Source: JAOPZW01 sp963806015
Lineage (GTDB): Bacteria > Actinomycetota > Thermoleophilia > Solirubrobacterales > Solirubrobacteraceae
NCBI GenBank assembly: GCA_963806015.1
Contig: CAWDWM010000010.1
Coordinates: 434,001-498,000 of the forward strand
Length of the DNA: 64,000 nt
Direction of reading: 5' to 3'
Of the stretch, positions 16,981-29,067 are shown in pieces. The position numbers were made by a program, and so were the translations under genes. The notes beneath the pieces were generated by a model. It was given only the letters and a program-made list of their open reading frames with translations, searched no databases and had not been told where the DNA came from. Numbering within the stretch: the first letter of the stretch is position 1; each line of letters begins with the position of its first letter.

Positions 16981-18324
16981 ATGCACTTCGCCAGCAGCAT
17001 CACGCGTATCCGCGTGCGCATCGTCGCGCTCGCGCTGGGGCTCGCGCTGACAGCCGCCGTACTGGCGGCCTGCGGGAGCAGCAACGACAACACCACTTCG
17101 GGGGGCCCGGCCGCGAGTTCGTCGACTCCCGCGAAGAGCACGAGCACCGCGGCCGCCAGCCCCACGAAGAGTGCGGGGGTCACGGACTACGTCAAGTACG
17201 TCGGCGGTACGGCCGGCGCGGCTGACAACAGCAAGTCGCCGATCGTCATCGGCTACGTCAACCAGCAGGGCGGCGCCAACGACGTCGGGCCCAACTCGAC
17301 GATCGGCGCCCAGCTCGCGGCCGACTACGTCAACAAGTACGCCGGCGGCATCGACGGGCATCCCGTGAAGCTGCACACGTGCTTCATCTCGACGTCCGAG
17401 GAGCAGGGCCAGCAGTGCGGCCAGAAGATGGCCAACGACAAGGCCGTCGACGCCGTCGGCGTCGGCGCGGTCGCGACCGGCGCCCAGCCCCTGAACGCGA
17501 GCATCGCCGGCGAGAAGCCGATGTTCTGGGGCGTGTCGGTCAACCAGGTCGACACCAAGAACAAGAACGGGTTCATCCTCTTCGGCGACTCGTTCCACAT
17601 CCTGGCCCCGTGGGGGACCTTCGGGCGTGACGTGCTGAAGGCCAAGACCGCCGCGGTCGTCTACCCGCAGGTGCCGGGCATCATCGAGGGCGCCAACGCG
17701 ATGGTGGCGGGCCTGGAGAAGGCGGGCCTGAAGGTCAAGCGCGTCGGCTACGAGCCCAACGCGACCGACCTCGTCGGCCCGCTGACCGCGGCCGGCGCCC
17801 AGAGCGCGGACATGATCGTGCCCCAGAGCGACGCCAAGGGCTGCATCAACCTGGCCAAGGCGCTGGAGCAGACGGGCGTCAAGGCGCCGGTGGTCTCCAA
17901 TCCGCTGTGCCTGTCGCCGGTGGTCTCCAAGGGCCTCGGCGGTGACGTGCCGAAGTGGTACTACGGCATCGCCTCCAGCCTGACCGCCGATCCGTCGGAT
18001 CCCGCGGCCAAGGCCATGGTCGACGCCATGACCAAGCTCGGCAAGGCCGATCTGGCGGCGGACCCGTGGGTGCCGACGAGCATGGCCACGGTGCTCACGA
18101 TGATCAAGTTCATGAACGAGGTCGGCGCCGACAACCTCACGCCGCAGGCGATCGCCGACAAGGCCAAGGTGTTCAAGGGCCCGCTGGTCTTCGGCGCTCC
18201 GGAAGTGCAATGCGGCAAGTACCCCGATGCGCCGGCGGTCTGCAACGACCAGACCCAGTTCTTCAACTACAGCGGCAAGGGCCAGTTCAAGAACGCGTCC
18301 GGCTTCGTGCGCCCGCCCGAGTGA
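16981..18324 (+). CDS. Liv-type ABC transporter substrate-binding lipoprotein
   Basis: 447 aa from the ATG at 16981, with GAGAGGAGAGAGG just upstream. A lipoprotein signal peptide ends in LAAC (Cys31), followed by a Ser/Thr-rich linker. The mature part has IVIGYVNQQGGANDVGPN and later Leu/Ile/Val-binding-protein features (two-lobed type I fold); four or more Cys suggest disulfides. It delivers substrate to the fused permease and two ATPases that follow. The ligand is not determined; its regulatory sharing with catabolic genes argues for an aromatic or organic acid rather than an amino acid. Confidence 0.88.
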   Translation: MHFASSITRIRVRIVALALGLALTAAVLAACGSSNDNTTSGGPAASSSTPAKSTSTAAASPTKSAGVTDYVKYVGGTAGAADNSKSPIVIGYVNQQGGANDVGPNSTIGAQLAADYVNKYAGGIDGHPVKLHTCFISTSEEQGQQCGQKMANDKAVDAVGVGAVATGAQPLNASIAGEKPMFWGVSVNQVDTKNKNGFILFGDSFHILAPWGTFGRDVLKAKTAAVVYPQVPGIIEGANAMVAGLEKAGLKVKRVGYEPNATDLVGPLTAAGAQSADMIVPQSDAKGCINLAKALEQTGVKAPVVSNPLCLSPVVSKGLGGDVPKWYYGIASSLTADPSDPAAKAMVDAMTKLGKADLAADPWVPTSMATVLTMIKFMNEVGADNLTPQAIADKAKVFKGPLVFGAPEVQCGKYPDAPAVCNDQTQFFNYSGKGQFKNASGFVRPPE

Positions 18325-18368
18325 CCTTGGCGGACGGCTCGAGCTACGACAGGATGGTCTGATCCGCC

Positions 18369-20396
18369 ATGGATCAGATCATCCTGTTCGCGCTGCTCGG
18401 CCTGGGCACCGGCGCCCTCATCGCCGGCATCGGGCTCGGCGTCGTCCTGACCTATCGCGGCTCGGGCGTCATCAACGTCGCCACGGGGGCGATGGCGATG
18501 GCCGCCGGCTACGCCTTCTACTCGCTGAAGACCGTCGTCGACACGCCGCTCGCGCTCGTGGGCACGCTGGCCTTCACCATCGCGCTGGGTGCCGCAGTCG
18601 AGCTGCTCTGCTTCCGGCCGCTGCGGACCGCCTCGCCACTGGCGCGCCTGGTCTCCTCGCTCGGCGTCCTGCTCACCCTGCAGGCGGGCGCGACGCTGAT
18701 CTACGGCACGGGCTCCCTGCCGGCCCCGTCGGTGCTGCCGCGCGACACGGTGCAGGTCACCGGCGTCGCCATCCCGGCCGACCGCTTCTGGCTGACGGGG
18801 ATCGTGATCGTCATCACCATCCTGCTGACCGTCGCCTATCGCTACACGCGTTTCGGCCTGGCCACCCGGGCCGGCAGCGAGAACGAGGTGTCGGCCATCC
18901 TCGCCGGTCTGCCCGCCGGCGAGCTGTCGCTTGCGAACACGGTGCTGAGCGCGGTCATCGCGGGCGGCATGGGCGTGCTCGCGGCGTCGCTGGCCCAGCT
19001 CGACGCCACGACCCTGCCGCTGCAGGTCGTGCCGGCGCTCGGCGCGGTGCTCTTCGCGCGCTTCACGTCGTTCGCGATCACGTGCGCGGTCGGGATCTCG
19101 ATCGGCGTGGTCGAGTCGCTGCTCTACTACGCCTCGACGCAGAGCTGGTTCCCGACCGACAAGGGCGCGGCCCTGCCGGGGATCAGCGCGCTGCTGACCT
19201 TCATCATCATCGTCATCGCGCTCTACGTGCGTGGTTCGAGCCTGCCGACACGCGGCGAGCTCATCGAGCAGCGCCTGCCGGCGGTGCCGCGGCCCGAGCG
19301 CCTCGCGTCGTCCGCGGTCCTGTGCACGGTCGTCGGCGCGGTGGCCCTGGTCGTGCTGCCCTACGACTACCGCAACGCGCTGGTCATCTCGCTGGCGGCG
19401 ATGACGATCTGCCTGTCCTACGTCGTCATCACGGGCTTCATCGGGCAGGTGTCGCTCATGCAGGTCGCGCTGGCCGGCGCCTCGGGCTTCGTCGTGTCGC
19501 ACCTCTTCAAGGACGCCGGCATCGGCTTCCCGCTGGCCGCCATCGCCGGGACGCTCGCGGCGACGGCGCTGGGCTTCGTGGCCGGGGCTTCGGCGCTGCG
19601 CGTGCGCGGCGTCAGCCTGGCCGTCGTCACGCTGGCGGCAGCGGTGGCGATCGAGCAGTTCGGCTTCGCCAACGCCACCTGGGGTGCCGGCGCGACCGGC
19701 TCGCCGGTTCCCGAGTTGAAGTTCCTCGGCATCGACCTGGGGCCGCGGGCCTCCTTCCGCGGGCTCGACGGCGATCTCCCGAGCCCGATCCTCGGCTTCT
19801 GCGTGCTGGTCGTCGTGGTGGCCATCGGCCTGCTCGTCGCCAAGGTGCGGCGCGCCGGGCTGGGCCGGCGGATGCTCGCGGTGCGCTCCAACGAGCGCGC
19901 GGCCGCGGCCGCCGGCATCGACGTGCGCAACACGAAGTTCGCCGCCTACGCGATCTCGTCGTTCATCGCCGGGCTCGGCGGGACGCTCTACGCCTACACG
20001 CTGGGGTCGGTGAGCGCCGAGCGCTTCGGCATCCTCATCGCGCTCGGGTTCGTGGCGTTCGCCTACGTCGGCGGGATCACCATGGTCTCGGGCGCCGTCT
20101 TCGGCGGCCTCATCGCGACGTCGGGCCTCGTACCGCACGTCTTCGAGGCCGAGCTCGGGATATCGGGCACGTGGACGCTGCTCGTCGCGGGGGTCACCCT
20201 GATCCTCAACCTCATCCTCTTCCCCGACGGCGTGGCGGGCTCGCGCCACCAGAAGAAGAAGCTCGCCGCGGCGAAGGCCGCGGGCGCGCCGACCCCCGGC
20301 CGGCCGCCCGCCGTGGCCGAGACGGTGAGCGAGCGACCCCCGTCCGCACTTGCGGAGGGCTCGAAGCCGCCAGGAGGGGGGACCCCGTGGGCCTGA
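18369..20396 (+). CDS. fused LivH-LivM-type ABC permease
   Basis: 675 aa, about twice one permease. The first half (1-~305) is LivH-like (GLGVVLTYRGSGVINVATGAM) and the second (~315-640) LivM-like (ITGFIGQVSLMQVALAGASG, LAVRSNERAAAAAGID with the EAA-type coupling loop). Such fusions are common in actinobacterial branched-chain-type importers. The C-terminal ~45 residues are a Lys/Ala/Pro tail. The next gene starts 10 bp before its stop. Confidence 0.9.
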   Translation: MDQIILFALLGLGTGALIAGIGLGVVLTYRGSGVINVATGAMAMAAGYAFYSLKTVVDTPLALVGTLAFTIALGAAVELLCFRPLRTASPLARLVSSLGVLLTLQAGATLIYGTGSLPAPSVLPRDTVQVTGVAIPADRFWLTGIVIVITILLTVAYRYTRFGLATRAGSENEVSAILAGLPAGELSLANTVLSAVIAGGMGVLAASLAQLDATTLPLQVVPALGAVLFARFTSFAITCAVGISIGVVESLLYYASTQSWFPTDKGAALPGISALLTFIIIVIALYVRGSSLPTRGELIEQRLPAVPRPERLASSAVLCTVVGAVALVVLPYDYRNALVISLAAMTICLSYVVITGFIGQVSLMQVALAGASGFVVSHLFKDAGIGFPLAAIAGTLAATALGFVAGASALRVRGVSLAVVTLAAAVAIEQFGFANATWGAGATGSPVPELKFLGIDLGPRASFRGLDGDLPSPILGFCVLVVVVAIGLLVAKVRRAGLGRRMLAVRSNERAAAAAGIDVRNTKFAAYAISSFIAGLGGTLYAYTLGSVSAERFGILIALGFVAFAYVGGITMVSGAVFGGLIATSGLVPHVFEAELGISGTWTLLVAGVTLILNLILFPDGVAGSRHQKKKLAAAKAAGAPTPGRPPAVAETVSERPPSALAEGSKPPGGGTPWA

Positions 20397-21171
20397 GCGC
20401 GGCGCTGACCGCCCAGGGCGTGTCGGTTCGCTTCGGCGGCCTGCAGGCGCTGGCCGACGTCGAGCTGGAGGTCCCCGAGGGCGCGCTGGTCGGCCTCATC
20501 GGTCCCAACGGCGCGGGCAAGACGACCTTCATCGACGCGATCACGGGCTTCGTCCCGGCCGGCGGGCGGGTTCAGCTCGCGGGGACCGAGCTCTCCGGCC
20601 TGGCGCCCCACGAGCGTGCGCGCGCGGGGCTGGCGCGGACGTGGCAGTCCGGCGAGCTCTTCGACGACCTCACGGTCGGCGAGAACCTCGCGGTGGCCGC
20701 CGAGCGCCCGTCGGTGTGGGCGACGATCCGCGAGGTGCTGTGGAAGGGGGACGCGGAGCCGGCCGCGGTGCACGACGCGCTCGCGCTCGTCGGGCTCGAG
20801 GACGTCGTCGGGCGCCTGCCCGCCGAGCTGACGCAGGGCGAGCGCAAGCTGGTGGGCGTGGCCCGCGCGCTCGCCGCCTCGCCCCGCGTCGTCTGCCTCG
20901 ACGAGCCCGCCGCAGGGCTCGACACGGCCGAGAGCGCCCAGCTCGGACACCGTCTGCGCCAGGTGGTCGACCGCGGTCTGGCGATGCTGCTGGTGGATCA
21001 CGACATGGGCCTCGTGCTCAGCATCTGCGACCGCATCGTCGTGCTCGAGTTCGGTCAGGTGATCGCGAGCGGGACGCCCGATGAGGTGCGCCGCGACCGG
21101 CGCGTCGTCGAGGCCTACCTCGGCGGCGCGGGCGCGCGCCAGGCGGCGGACACGCTCGACATCGAGGTCCC

Positions 21172-21175
<4 letters not shown>
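20387..21175 (+). CDS. Liv-type ABC transporter ATP-binding protein (LivG-like)
   Basis: 262 aa from the GTG at 20387, which overlaps the permease stop. AGGAGGGGG upstream (20372-20380) gives a strong ribosome-binding site. Walker A GPNGAGKTT, signature LTQGERKLVGVARALA and Walker B VVCLDEPAAGLD are intact, followed by the H-loop DHDMGLV. It powers the importer encoded by the same operon together with the second ATPase. Confidence 0.92.
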
Positions 21176-21895
<720 letters not shown>

Positions 21896-21900
<5 letters not shown>

Positions 21901-21912
21901 CCCGGACCCGCC
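21896..21912 (+). repeat. 17-bp direct repeat, left copy
   Basis: GCTAGCCCGGACCCGCC is repeated exactly at 22215-22231. The left copy includes the stop codon of the LivF-like gene. The pair brackets a 302-bp segment containing the type-A palindromic element. Confidence 0.85.
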
Positions 21913-21948
21913 CCTCGTTGACGTCGCGAACGGCTGAGGGGTTCGCGG

Positions 21949-22164
21949 CCTGAACAGCCTCACCGAGGGAACGCAGTCGCGGAGCCCGGGGCGGACGCTG
22001 GTGGTGGCCGAACGTCGGTCTTCCCACCTCTGGAGGGGGCAGGACCGACGTTCGACGCCGTGGCCGACCACTCGCCACTCGTGGTCAGCGCCAGCGCCAC
22101 CCCGCGGTGCAGCCGCGAGCGCCCCGCCCGCCAACGACTCCCTTTCCTCAGTGATGCTGTTCCG
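21949..22164. repeat. type-A palindromic repeat, copy 2 (full element, ~215 bp)
   Basis: Nested inverted repeat. Outer arms are CTGAACAGCCTCACCGAGG (left) and, reversed, CCTCAGTGATGCTGTTCCGG (right). An inner perfect 12-bp stem CGAACGTCGGTC (22009-22020) / GACCGACGTTCG (22043-22054) has a further weak stem in its loop. The left half, reverse-complemented, matches 2129-2256. No credible gene lies in 21901-22250. Confidence 0.75.
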
Positions 22165-22214
22165 GGTGCCGCCAACGCGCGGCGCTGCAGTTCACGACGT
22201 ACCCGAGCGCAAGA

Positions 22215-22231
22215 GCTAGCCCGGACCCGCC
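22215..22231 (+). repeat. 17-bp direct repeat, right copy
   Basis: Exact second copy of GCTAGCCCGGACCCGCC, 20 bp before the esterase start. Its position relative to 21896-21912 resembles a target-site duplication around an inserted element. Confidence 0.85.
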
Positions 22232-22250
22232 GCGTGATAGACCTCGGCGG

Positions 22251-23219
22251 GTGGCGATGTCGATCGCCGATCGCGCCCGCCGGCGGGCGCTCACGCTGGT
22301 CGCCGCGGGCGCGCTCCTGGCCGGCTGCGGTGGCTCTGGTCAGCAGGCGACCTCGACCACGCCACCGACGGGCGCGCGCGCCATCACCGTCCTCGCTCGC
22401 CACCACCTCGGCGCCCGCACGGAGGACTGGACGCTGCGCACGCCCGCGCTCGACGCACCGACGCAGGTGCGCGTCCTGCTCCCGGCGGGCTACGGCGACG
22501 ATCCGCACCGCCGCTACCCGGTGCTCTACCTCCTGCACGGGGCGGACTCGGACTACCACTCGTGGACGCGCGACGGCGACGCCGAGGCGATCACCGCCAA
22601 GGCCCCGATGATCGTGGTCATGCCCGACGGCGGAGCGATGGGCTGGTACACCGACTGGTACCAGGGCGACAGGCCCGTGCAGCCGCGCTGGGAGACCTAC
22701 CATGTCGGCGAGCTCATCCCGTGGGTGGATGCGACCTACCGGACGATCGCCGCGCGTCGCGGGCGGGCGATCGCCGGCCTGTCGATGGGTGGCTACGGCG
22801 CGCTGAGCTACGCCGCGCGGCACCCGGGCACCTTCGTCGCTGCGGCGTCGTTCTCGGGCGCGCTGGATATCGGGTCCAGCGACGCGTGGGGGGAGCGCAG
22901 CGCCAACCCCGCGCGCTGGCGCGCGCACCTGCCGATCTCGATCGCCCAGAGGCTGCGGTCGCTGGCGCTCATCGAGCTGTTCACCGGCGACGGCCGGCCC
23001 GGACCGCTCGATCGCCGCAGCACGAAGCCGAACTGCCCGGGCTGCGCCCTGGAGCGCTACCTGCGCCGCGGCAACGTGCGCCTGCACGCGCGGCTGAAGG
23101 CGCTCGGGATCCGCCACGTCTGGCACGACTACGGCCCCGGCACGCACGACTGGCCCTACTGGCGCCGCGACCTGCGCGCGACGCTCCCCGACCTCGAGCG
23201 CGTGCTGGCCCGCAACTGA
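22251..23219 (+). CDS. esterase-like lipoprotein, alpha/beta hydrolase (esterase D / antigen 85 type)
   Basis: 322 aa from the GTG at 22251 (an ATG two codons later is also possible). A lipobox LAGC at Cys26 marks a lipoprotein. The alpha/beta-hydrolase body has the oxyanion-side motif YLLHGADSDYHSW, the nucleophile elbow GLSMGGYGAL, and near the end HDYGPGTHDWPYW with the catalytic His. Two nearby Cys (CPGC) occur before the last helices. It probably cleaves esters at the cell surface; substrate unknown. Confidence 0.82.
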   Translation: MAMSIADRARRRALTLVAAGALLAGCGGSGQQATSTTPPTGARAITVLARHHLGARTEDWTLRTPALDAPTQVRVLLPAGYGDDPHRRYPVLYLLHGADSDYHSWTRDGDAEAITAKAPMIVVMPDGGAMGWYTDWYQGDRPVQPRWETYHVGELIPWVDATYRTIAARRGRAIAGLSMGGYGALSYAARHPGTFVAAASFSGALDIGSSDAWGERSANPARWRAHLPISIAQRLRSLALIELFTGDGRPGPLDRRSTKPNCPGCALERYLRRGNVRLHARLKALGIRHVWHDYGPGTHDWPYWRRDLRATLPDLERVLARN

Positions 23220-23220
23220 C

Positions 23221-23275
23221 GGCCAACCGTCCCGACTAAAGGTCGTCTGGCGACCACAAGTCGGGACGGTAGGCC
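23221..23275. repeat. type-B hairpin repeat, copy 1
   Basis: Perfect 12-bp arms ACCGTCCCGACT (23226-23237) and AGTCGGGACGGT (23259-23270), an inner stem GGTCG/CGACC with loop TCTGG, and outer GGCC boxes. It lies between two convergent gene ends, so it could act as a bidirectional terminator, although no T-tract follows. The core recurs at 42892-42938. Confidence 0.75.
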
Positions 23276-23297
23276 GAAGTCCGCCTGATCGCCCGCG

Positions 23298-24416
23298 CTA
23301 CCCCCACACCTCCTGCGCGGTCTCGATGATCAGCTCGAGCTTGGCCCACTGCTCGGCCTCGGTCAGCGCGTTGCCCTCGACGGTCGAGGAGAAGCCGCAC
23401 TGGCCCGATAGGCACAGCTGCTCGACGTCGACGTGGCGGCCGGCCTCCTCGATGCGGCGCTTGAGCTCGTCCTTGCTCTCGAGCTCGCCGCGCTTGGTCG
23501 TCACCAGGCCGAGGACGACGAGCTTGCCGGGCGGCACGAAGCGCAGCGGCTCGAAGCCGCCCGAGCGCGCGTCGTCGTACTCGAGGAAGAACCCGTCGAC
23601 GCCGAGGTCGTTGAACAGCGCCTCGGCGACGTAGTCGTAGCCGCCCTGCGCCACCCACGAGGACTGGAAGTTGCCGCGGCACAGGTGGACGGTGACCGCC
23701 ATGCCCTCGGGGCGCCCCTCGAGCGCCTCGTTGATGTGGCGGATGTAGTCCTCGTGCAGGTGCTCCGGGTCGCCGCCGGTGGTGGTGACGAAGTCGCGCT
23801 GCTTGGGATCGTTGAGGTAGGCGAGGCTCGTGTCGTCGAACTGCAGGTAGGTACAGCCGAGGTCGCCGAGGGCCCGGACCTCGTCGGCGTAGGCGGTGGT
23901 GAGGTCCGACCAGAAGTCCTCGAGGTCGGGGTAGATCGTGTCGTCGATCGCCGCGCGCCCGCCGCGGTAGTGGACCATGCTGGGGGAGGGGATGGTCAGC
24001 TTCGGCGTCGCGGTCGTCACGCACGACTGCAGGAACGCGAAGTGGTCGGCGAAGATCGGCTCCTTGAGCGTCACGCGCTCGGAGACCCGCATCGCCGTCG
24101 GCTCCCAGGAGATCGTCCCGTCCTGATTGTGGAATTCGACCTTGATGCGCTCGTCGGCGTGCGTGATCCCGCCGAGCGAGTCGATGAAGTCCATGTGCCA
24201 GGTCGCGCGGCGGAACTCGCCGTCGGTGGCCGCCTGCAGGCCGACCTCCTCCTGCTTGCGCACGACGTCGCGGATGGCGTCGTCCTCGACGGCGCGCAGC
24301 TCGTCGGCGCTCAGGCGCCCGGCGGCGTGCTCGTCGCGCGCGCGCGTCAGCTCGGCGGGGCGCAGCAGCGAGCCGACGTGGTCGGCGCGGAACGGGGGGC
24401 TGGTCCGGGGGGTCAT
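23298..24416 (-). CDS. MetE-like methyltransferase, paralogue 2
   Basis: 372 aa from the ATG at 24416 with GGAGA about 5 nt upstream. Single MetE C-terminal-type barrel: RADHVGSLLRP at the start, ATDGEFRRATWHMDF, and the zinc ligands TVHLCRGN (HxC), FFLEYDD (Glu) and SGQCGFSS (Cys). It resembles the YxjG/YxjH and epoxyalkane:CoM-transferase branch more than full MetE. It is the last gene of the rbs-like operon, 20 bp after the permease, which ties it to the imported compound. Confidence 0.85.
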   Translation of the reverse strand: MTPRTSPPFRADHVGSLLRPAELTRARDEHAAGRLSADELRAVEDDAIRDVVRKQEEVGLQAATDGEFRRATWHMDFIDSLGGITHADERIKVEFHNQDGTISWEPTAMRVSERVTLKEPIFADHFAFLQSCVTTATPKLTIPSPSMVHYRGGRAAIDDTIYPDLEDFWSDLTTAYADEVRALGDLGCTYLQFDDTSLAYLNDPKQRDFVTTTGGDPEHLHEDYIRHINEALEGRPEGMAVTVHLCRGNFQSSWVAQGGYDYVAEALFNDLGVDGFFLEYDDARSGGFEPLRFVPPGKLVVLGLVTTKRGELESKDELKRRIEEAGRHVDVEQLCLSGQCGFSSTVEGNALTEAEQWAKLELIIETAQEVWG

Positions 24417-24436
24417 CGTGTCTCCTGTGTGGGGGG

Positions 24437-25413
24437 TCAACTTCGCCGCTGTCGCGCCCAGGCGTCGACCGCGACCGCGGCCAACAGGATCACACCCAAA
24501 GTGATCTGCTCGTAGAGCGGGTCGAGGCCGAGGAGGTCGTAGCCGTTGCCGATGAGGGCGATGAAGAGGACGCCGAGGACCGTGCGCCACACGGCGCCCT
24601 CGCCGCCGAGGATGCTGGTGCCGCCGACCACGATGCCGGCCAGCACGGTGAAGGCGAGCGCGTCGCCCGAGGCCGCCTGCGCGCTGAGCACGCGCGAGGC
24701 ATCGATGACGCCGGCGAGGCCCGCGGCGGCGCCGCTGACGGCGAAGGTCAACACGCGGATGGCGTCGACGCGCACGCCGGCCAGCCGCGCCGCTTCGGCG
24801 TTGCCCCCGGCCGCGTACATGTAGCGCCCGGACGTCGTGCGGGCCAGCAGCACCCCGATCACCACCACGGCGATGACGGCGATCCAGCTCGAGCTCTTGA
24901 CGCCGAGGACGTGCGTGCGGGCGAGGTCGCCGAACTCGGGGTGCTCGAAGAGGACGACGAGGTTGCCGTGCGTGATCAGCGTGCCCAGGCCGCTGACCAC
25001 GAACGACATGGCGAGCGTCGCGATCAGCGCGTTGATGCGCAGGCGCGTGACGATCAGGCCGTTGACCAGCCCGACCGCGAGCCCGACGCCCACGCCCAGC
25101 AGGATGGCGACGACCGGCGAGGTCCGCGAGGCGAGCTCCGCGCCGGTGACGCCGGCCAGCGCGTACACGGCGCCCACGGACAGGTCGATGCCGCCGGCGA
25201 CGAGGACGAGCGTCCCGGCCGCGGCGATGATCAGCGTCGCCGCCTGCTGGTCGAGGATGTTCAGCAGGTTGACCTTCGTCAGGAACGACGAGCTGGCGAT
25301 CGAGAGCGTGATGAACAGGGCCGCGAAGGGCAGCGCGATGCCGGTCGTGCGCAGGCGCTCGGCCGCGCGGCCGGGATCGATCGCGCGGCGCTCGGGCACG
25401 CCGGCGGCGGCGC

Positions 25414-25417
<4 letters not shown>
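24437..25417 (-). CDS. sugar-type ABC transporter permease (RbsC-like)
   Basis: 326 aa from the ATG at 25417, overlapping the ATPase stop (ATGA). About ten hydrophobic segments. Family motifs: LVAGGIDLSVGAVYALAG, LNGLIVTRLRINALIATLA-like region, and GRYMYAAGGNAEAARLAGV (coupling loop). It forms the membrane channel for the RbsB/RbsA-like proteins encoded upstream. Confidence 0.92.
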
Positions 25418-26906
<1,489 letters not shown>

Positions 26907-26919
<13 letters not shown>

Positions 26920-27956
26920 TCTCCGGTGAACTGGTCGGCGTTGTCCTTGGTGACCACGCCTTCGGCGGGGAGGTCGGCGACGGGATTGACGCCGCCGGCC
27001 TTGGCTCCGGTGCGGACCGCCTTGATCGCGGCCTCGGTCGCCAGCCGGCCTTCCGACGCGGGCAGCTGCGCGACGTCGCCGTACCACTTGCCGGCCGCCA
27101 CGCCCTGGATCCCGGTGGCGCTGCCGCCGTACCCGACGAGGATGACCTTCTTCTTGCCGATCGCCTGCACCGCACCCTCGATGCCCTGGTCGGACCCGAC
27201 GATGAGGTTCATGTCGGAGTGGGCCTGGAGCATGTTCTGGGCAGCCTTCAGGCCGAGCGCCGGGGTGAAGAAGCTCTCGCCCTGCGCGACGATCTTCACC
27301 GGGCTCCCGGCGATCGCCGCGTCGAAGGACTTCTTGATCGCGACGTCGAGGGCCGAGGCCTTGATGTCGAACAGGTAGCCGACCTTGCACGGGTCGAGGC
27401 TCTGCTCCTGGCACGCCTGGGTGACGAGCTTGCCGAGCTTGGTCCCGATCTCGGTCGGGACGAAGACGACGTTGCCCGAGAGCCCGTCGACCTGCGGCTG
27501 GTCGGTCGACATGTCCTTGCCGAGGATCTGGTCCATGTTGACGACCTTCTTGCCGGCCGAGATGGCGTCCTGGACGCCGGTGATGAGGCCGGTGCCGAAG
27601 ATCGGCTGGACGATGATCGCGTCGTAGTCGCCCGAGGTCGTCGCGGTCTGCAGCTGGGCGAACTGCTTCTTGGGGTCGTTGTTGGCGTCGAAGACCTTGA
27701 TGGTGGCGTTGTTGCCCTTGGCCACCGTCTGCGCCGCGGCGAGCATGGGGGCGTCGTAGCTGTTGGCCACCGCGAAGGACAGGTAGGCGATCCGCACCGG
27801 CTTGTTCGAGGTGGCGGCGGCCTTCTTGGCCGTCGAGGTCGACGACGAACTGGAGTCGCCGCTGGATCCGCAGGCGGCGACCGTCAGCGCCGCGGCGAGA
27901 ACCGCGAGTGCCGCGCCTGCGCTTCGGCGGCGCAGCACGCTTCGAGAGATGTGCAC
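26907..27956 (-). CDS. sugar-type ABC transporter substrate-binding lipoprotein (RbsB-like)
   Basis: 349 aa from the GTG at 27956, with GGAGGAGGGGAC just upstream. Lipobox VAAC at Cys29, Ser/Thr linker, then a two-lobed type I binding protein (RIAYLSFAVANSYDAPML, DYDAIIVQPIFG, VNMDQILG, IVGSDQGIEGAVQAI, VGYGGSATGIQG). Although the fold is the ribose/galactose type, ligands of such proteins include inositols, aldehydes and aromatic-derived compounds. First gene of the operon driven by the promoter at 28024-27994. Confidence 0.9.
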
Positions 27957-27993
27957 GTCCCCTCCTCCTGGGTTTGGGAGCTGGCCCAGGAGC

Positions 27994-28024
27994 TAATTTG
28001 CACAATCGACATTGTCCGTGTCAA
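27994..28024 (-). promoter_or_regulatory. promoter with TGTGCAaATT operator, before the RbsB-like gene
   Basis: Read on the minus strand: TTGACA (28024-28019), 18-bp spacer, CAAATT (28000-27995). GATTGTGCAAATTA covers the -10 and matches the operators at 16912 and 29766. The -35 overlaps the stop codon of MetE-like paralogue 3. Confidence 0.65.
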
Positions 28025-29067
28025 GTGCGTACGGGGGCGCCCGCGGCGACTTCGTCGCCCACGAGGCGCGCGCCGGCCACGAGCGCCTGCAGCTTGGCGA
28101 AGGCGGCATCGCGCGGCAGGTACTTCATGCCGCAGTCGGGGGCGGCCACCAACTCGGCGGCCGACTTGTAGGGCAGCGCCCGGCGAATCCGCTCGGCCAC
28201 CGTCTCGGGCGTCTCGACGTCGGCGCTGTCGAGCGCGAGCACGCCGAGGATGATCGTCTTGTCGGCGAGCTGCTCGAGGACGGAGACGTCGAGGTTGGCC
28301 TGCGCCGTCTCGATCGAGATCTGCTCGACCGGCGCGGCGGCGAGCTCGGCCAGGAACTCGTAGCGCGGGCGGTGCTCGGGCACGAACGACGGATAGCCGA
28401 AGCAGATGTGCAGGGCCGTCGTGCCCTGCACGCCGTCGAGCGCGCGCTGCACGGTCTGCACGCCGTAGCGGCGCGCCTGCTCGGGCCGCGCCTCCATCCA
28501 TGGCTCGTCGAGCTGGACGATGTCGGCGCCGGCGGCGAAGAGGTCGAGGATCTCCTCGCGGATCGCGTCGGCGTAGGCGAACCCGACCTCCTCCTCGTGC
28601 TCGTAGAAGTCGTTCTGTGCCTGCTGGGCCATCGTGAACGGCCCTGGCACCGTCATCTTCACCAGCCGATCGGTATTGGCGCGCAGGAACCGCAGGTCCT
28701 CGACCTGCACCGGCTCGCGGCGGCGGATCGGCGCCACGACGCGCGGCACCGGCGTCGGGTTGCCCTTGCGGTCCAGGGTGCTGCCCGGGTTGTCGAGGTC
28801 GACGCCCTCCAGAGCGGTGGCGAAGCGGTTGGAGTAGCTCTCGCGGCGGATCTCGCCGTCGGTGAGGATGTCCAGCCCCGCGCGCTCCTGGTCGCGGATG
28901 GCGACGAGCACCGCATCGTCCTGGGCCTCGCGCAGGTGGGCGGGATCGATGCGCCACAGGTCGGTCGCGCGCACCCGCGGCGGGAGCCGGTGGTTCAGCG
29001 CCTCGCGGTCGATGAGCCAGTCGGGCTGCGGGTAGGAGCCGACGAGGCTCGTCGGGATGTGGGTCAC
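28021..29067 (-). CDS. MetE-like methyltransferase, paralogue 3
   Basis: 348 aa from the GTG at 29067, overlapping the regulator stop (GTGA). Single MetE-type barrel with SLVGSYPQPDWLIDR at the start, LTDGEIRRESYSNRF, and zinc-site residues ALHICFGYP (HxC), ISIETAQAN (Glu) and PDCGMKYLPRD (Cys). Distinct in sequence from the two other paralogues in the island. Coupled to the GntR gene, it is probably made whenever the regulator is. Confidence 0.85.
   Translation of the reverse strand: MTHIPTSLVGSYPQPDWLIDREALNHRLPPRVRATDLWRIDPAHLREAQDDAVLVAIRDQERAGLDILTDGEIRRESYSNRFATALEGVDLDNPGSTLDRKGNPTPVPRVVAPIRRREPVQVEDLRFLRANTDRLVKMTVPGPFTMAQQAQNDFYEHEEEVGFAYADAIREEILDLFAAGADIVQLDEPWMEARPEQARRYGVQTVQRALDGVQGTTALHICFGYPSFVPEHRPRYEFLAELAAAPVEQISIETAQANLDVSVLEQLADKTIILGVLALDSADVETPETVAERIRRALPYKSAAELVAAPDCGMKYLPRDAAFAKLQALVAGARLVGDEVAAGAPVRT

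Noticed and set aside
21901..22250. Short open frames inside the type-A repeat with matching peptide pieces (such as TSVLPP and FGHHQR) at both copies
   Set aside because: The similarity comes from the DNA repeat itself; the frames lie on opposite strands and have no start signals.
23221..23275. Type-B hairpin called as a plain rho-independent terminator
   Set aside because: No T-tract on either side, and a second copy lies far from any gene end; kept as a repeat.
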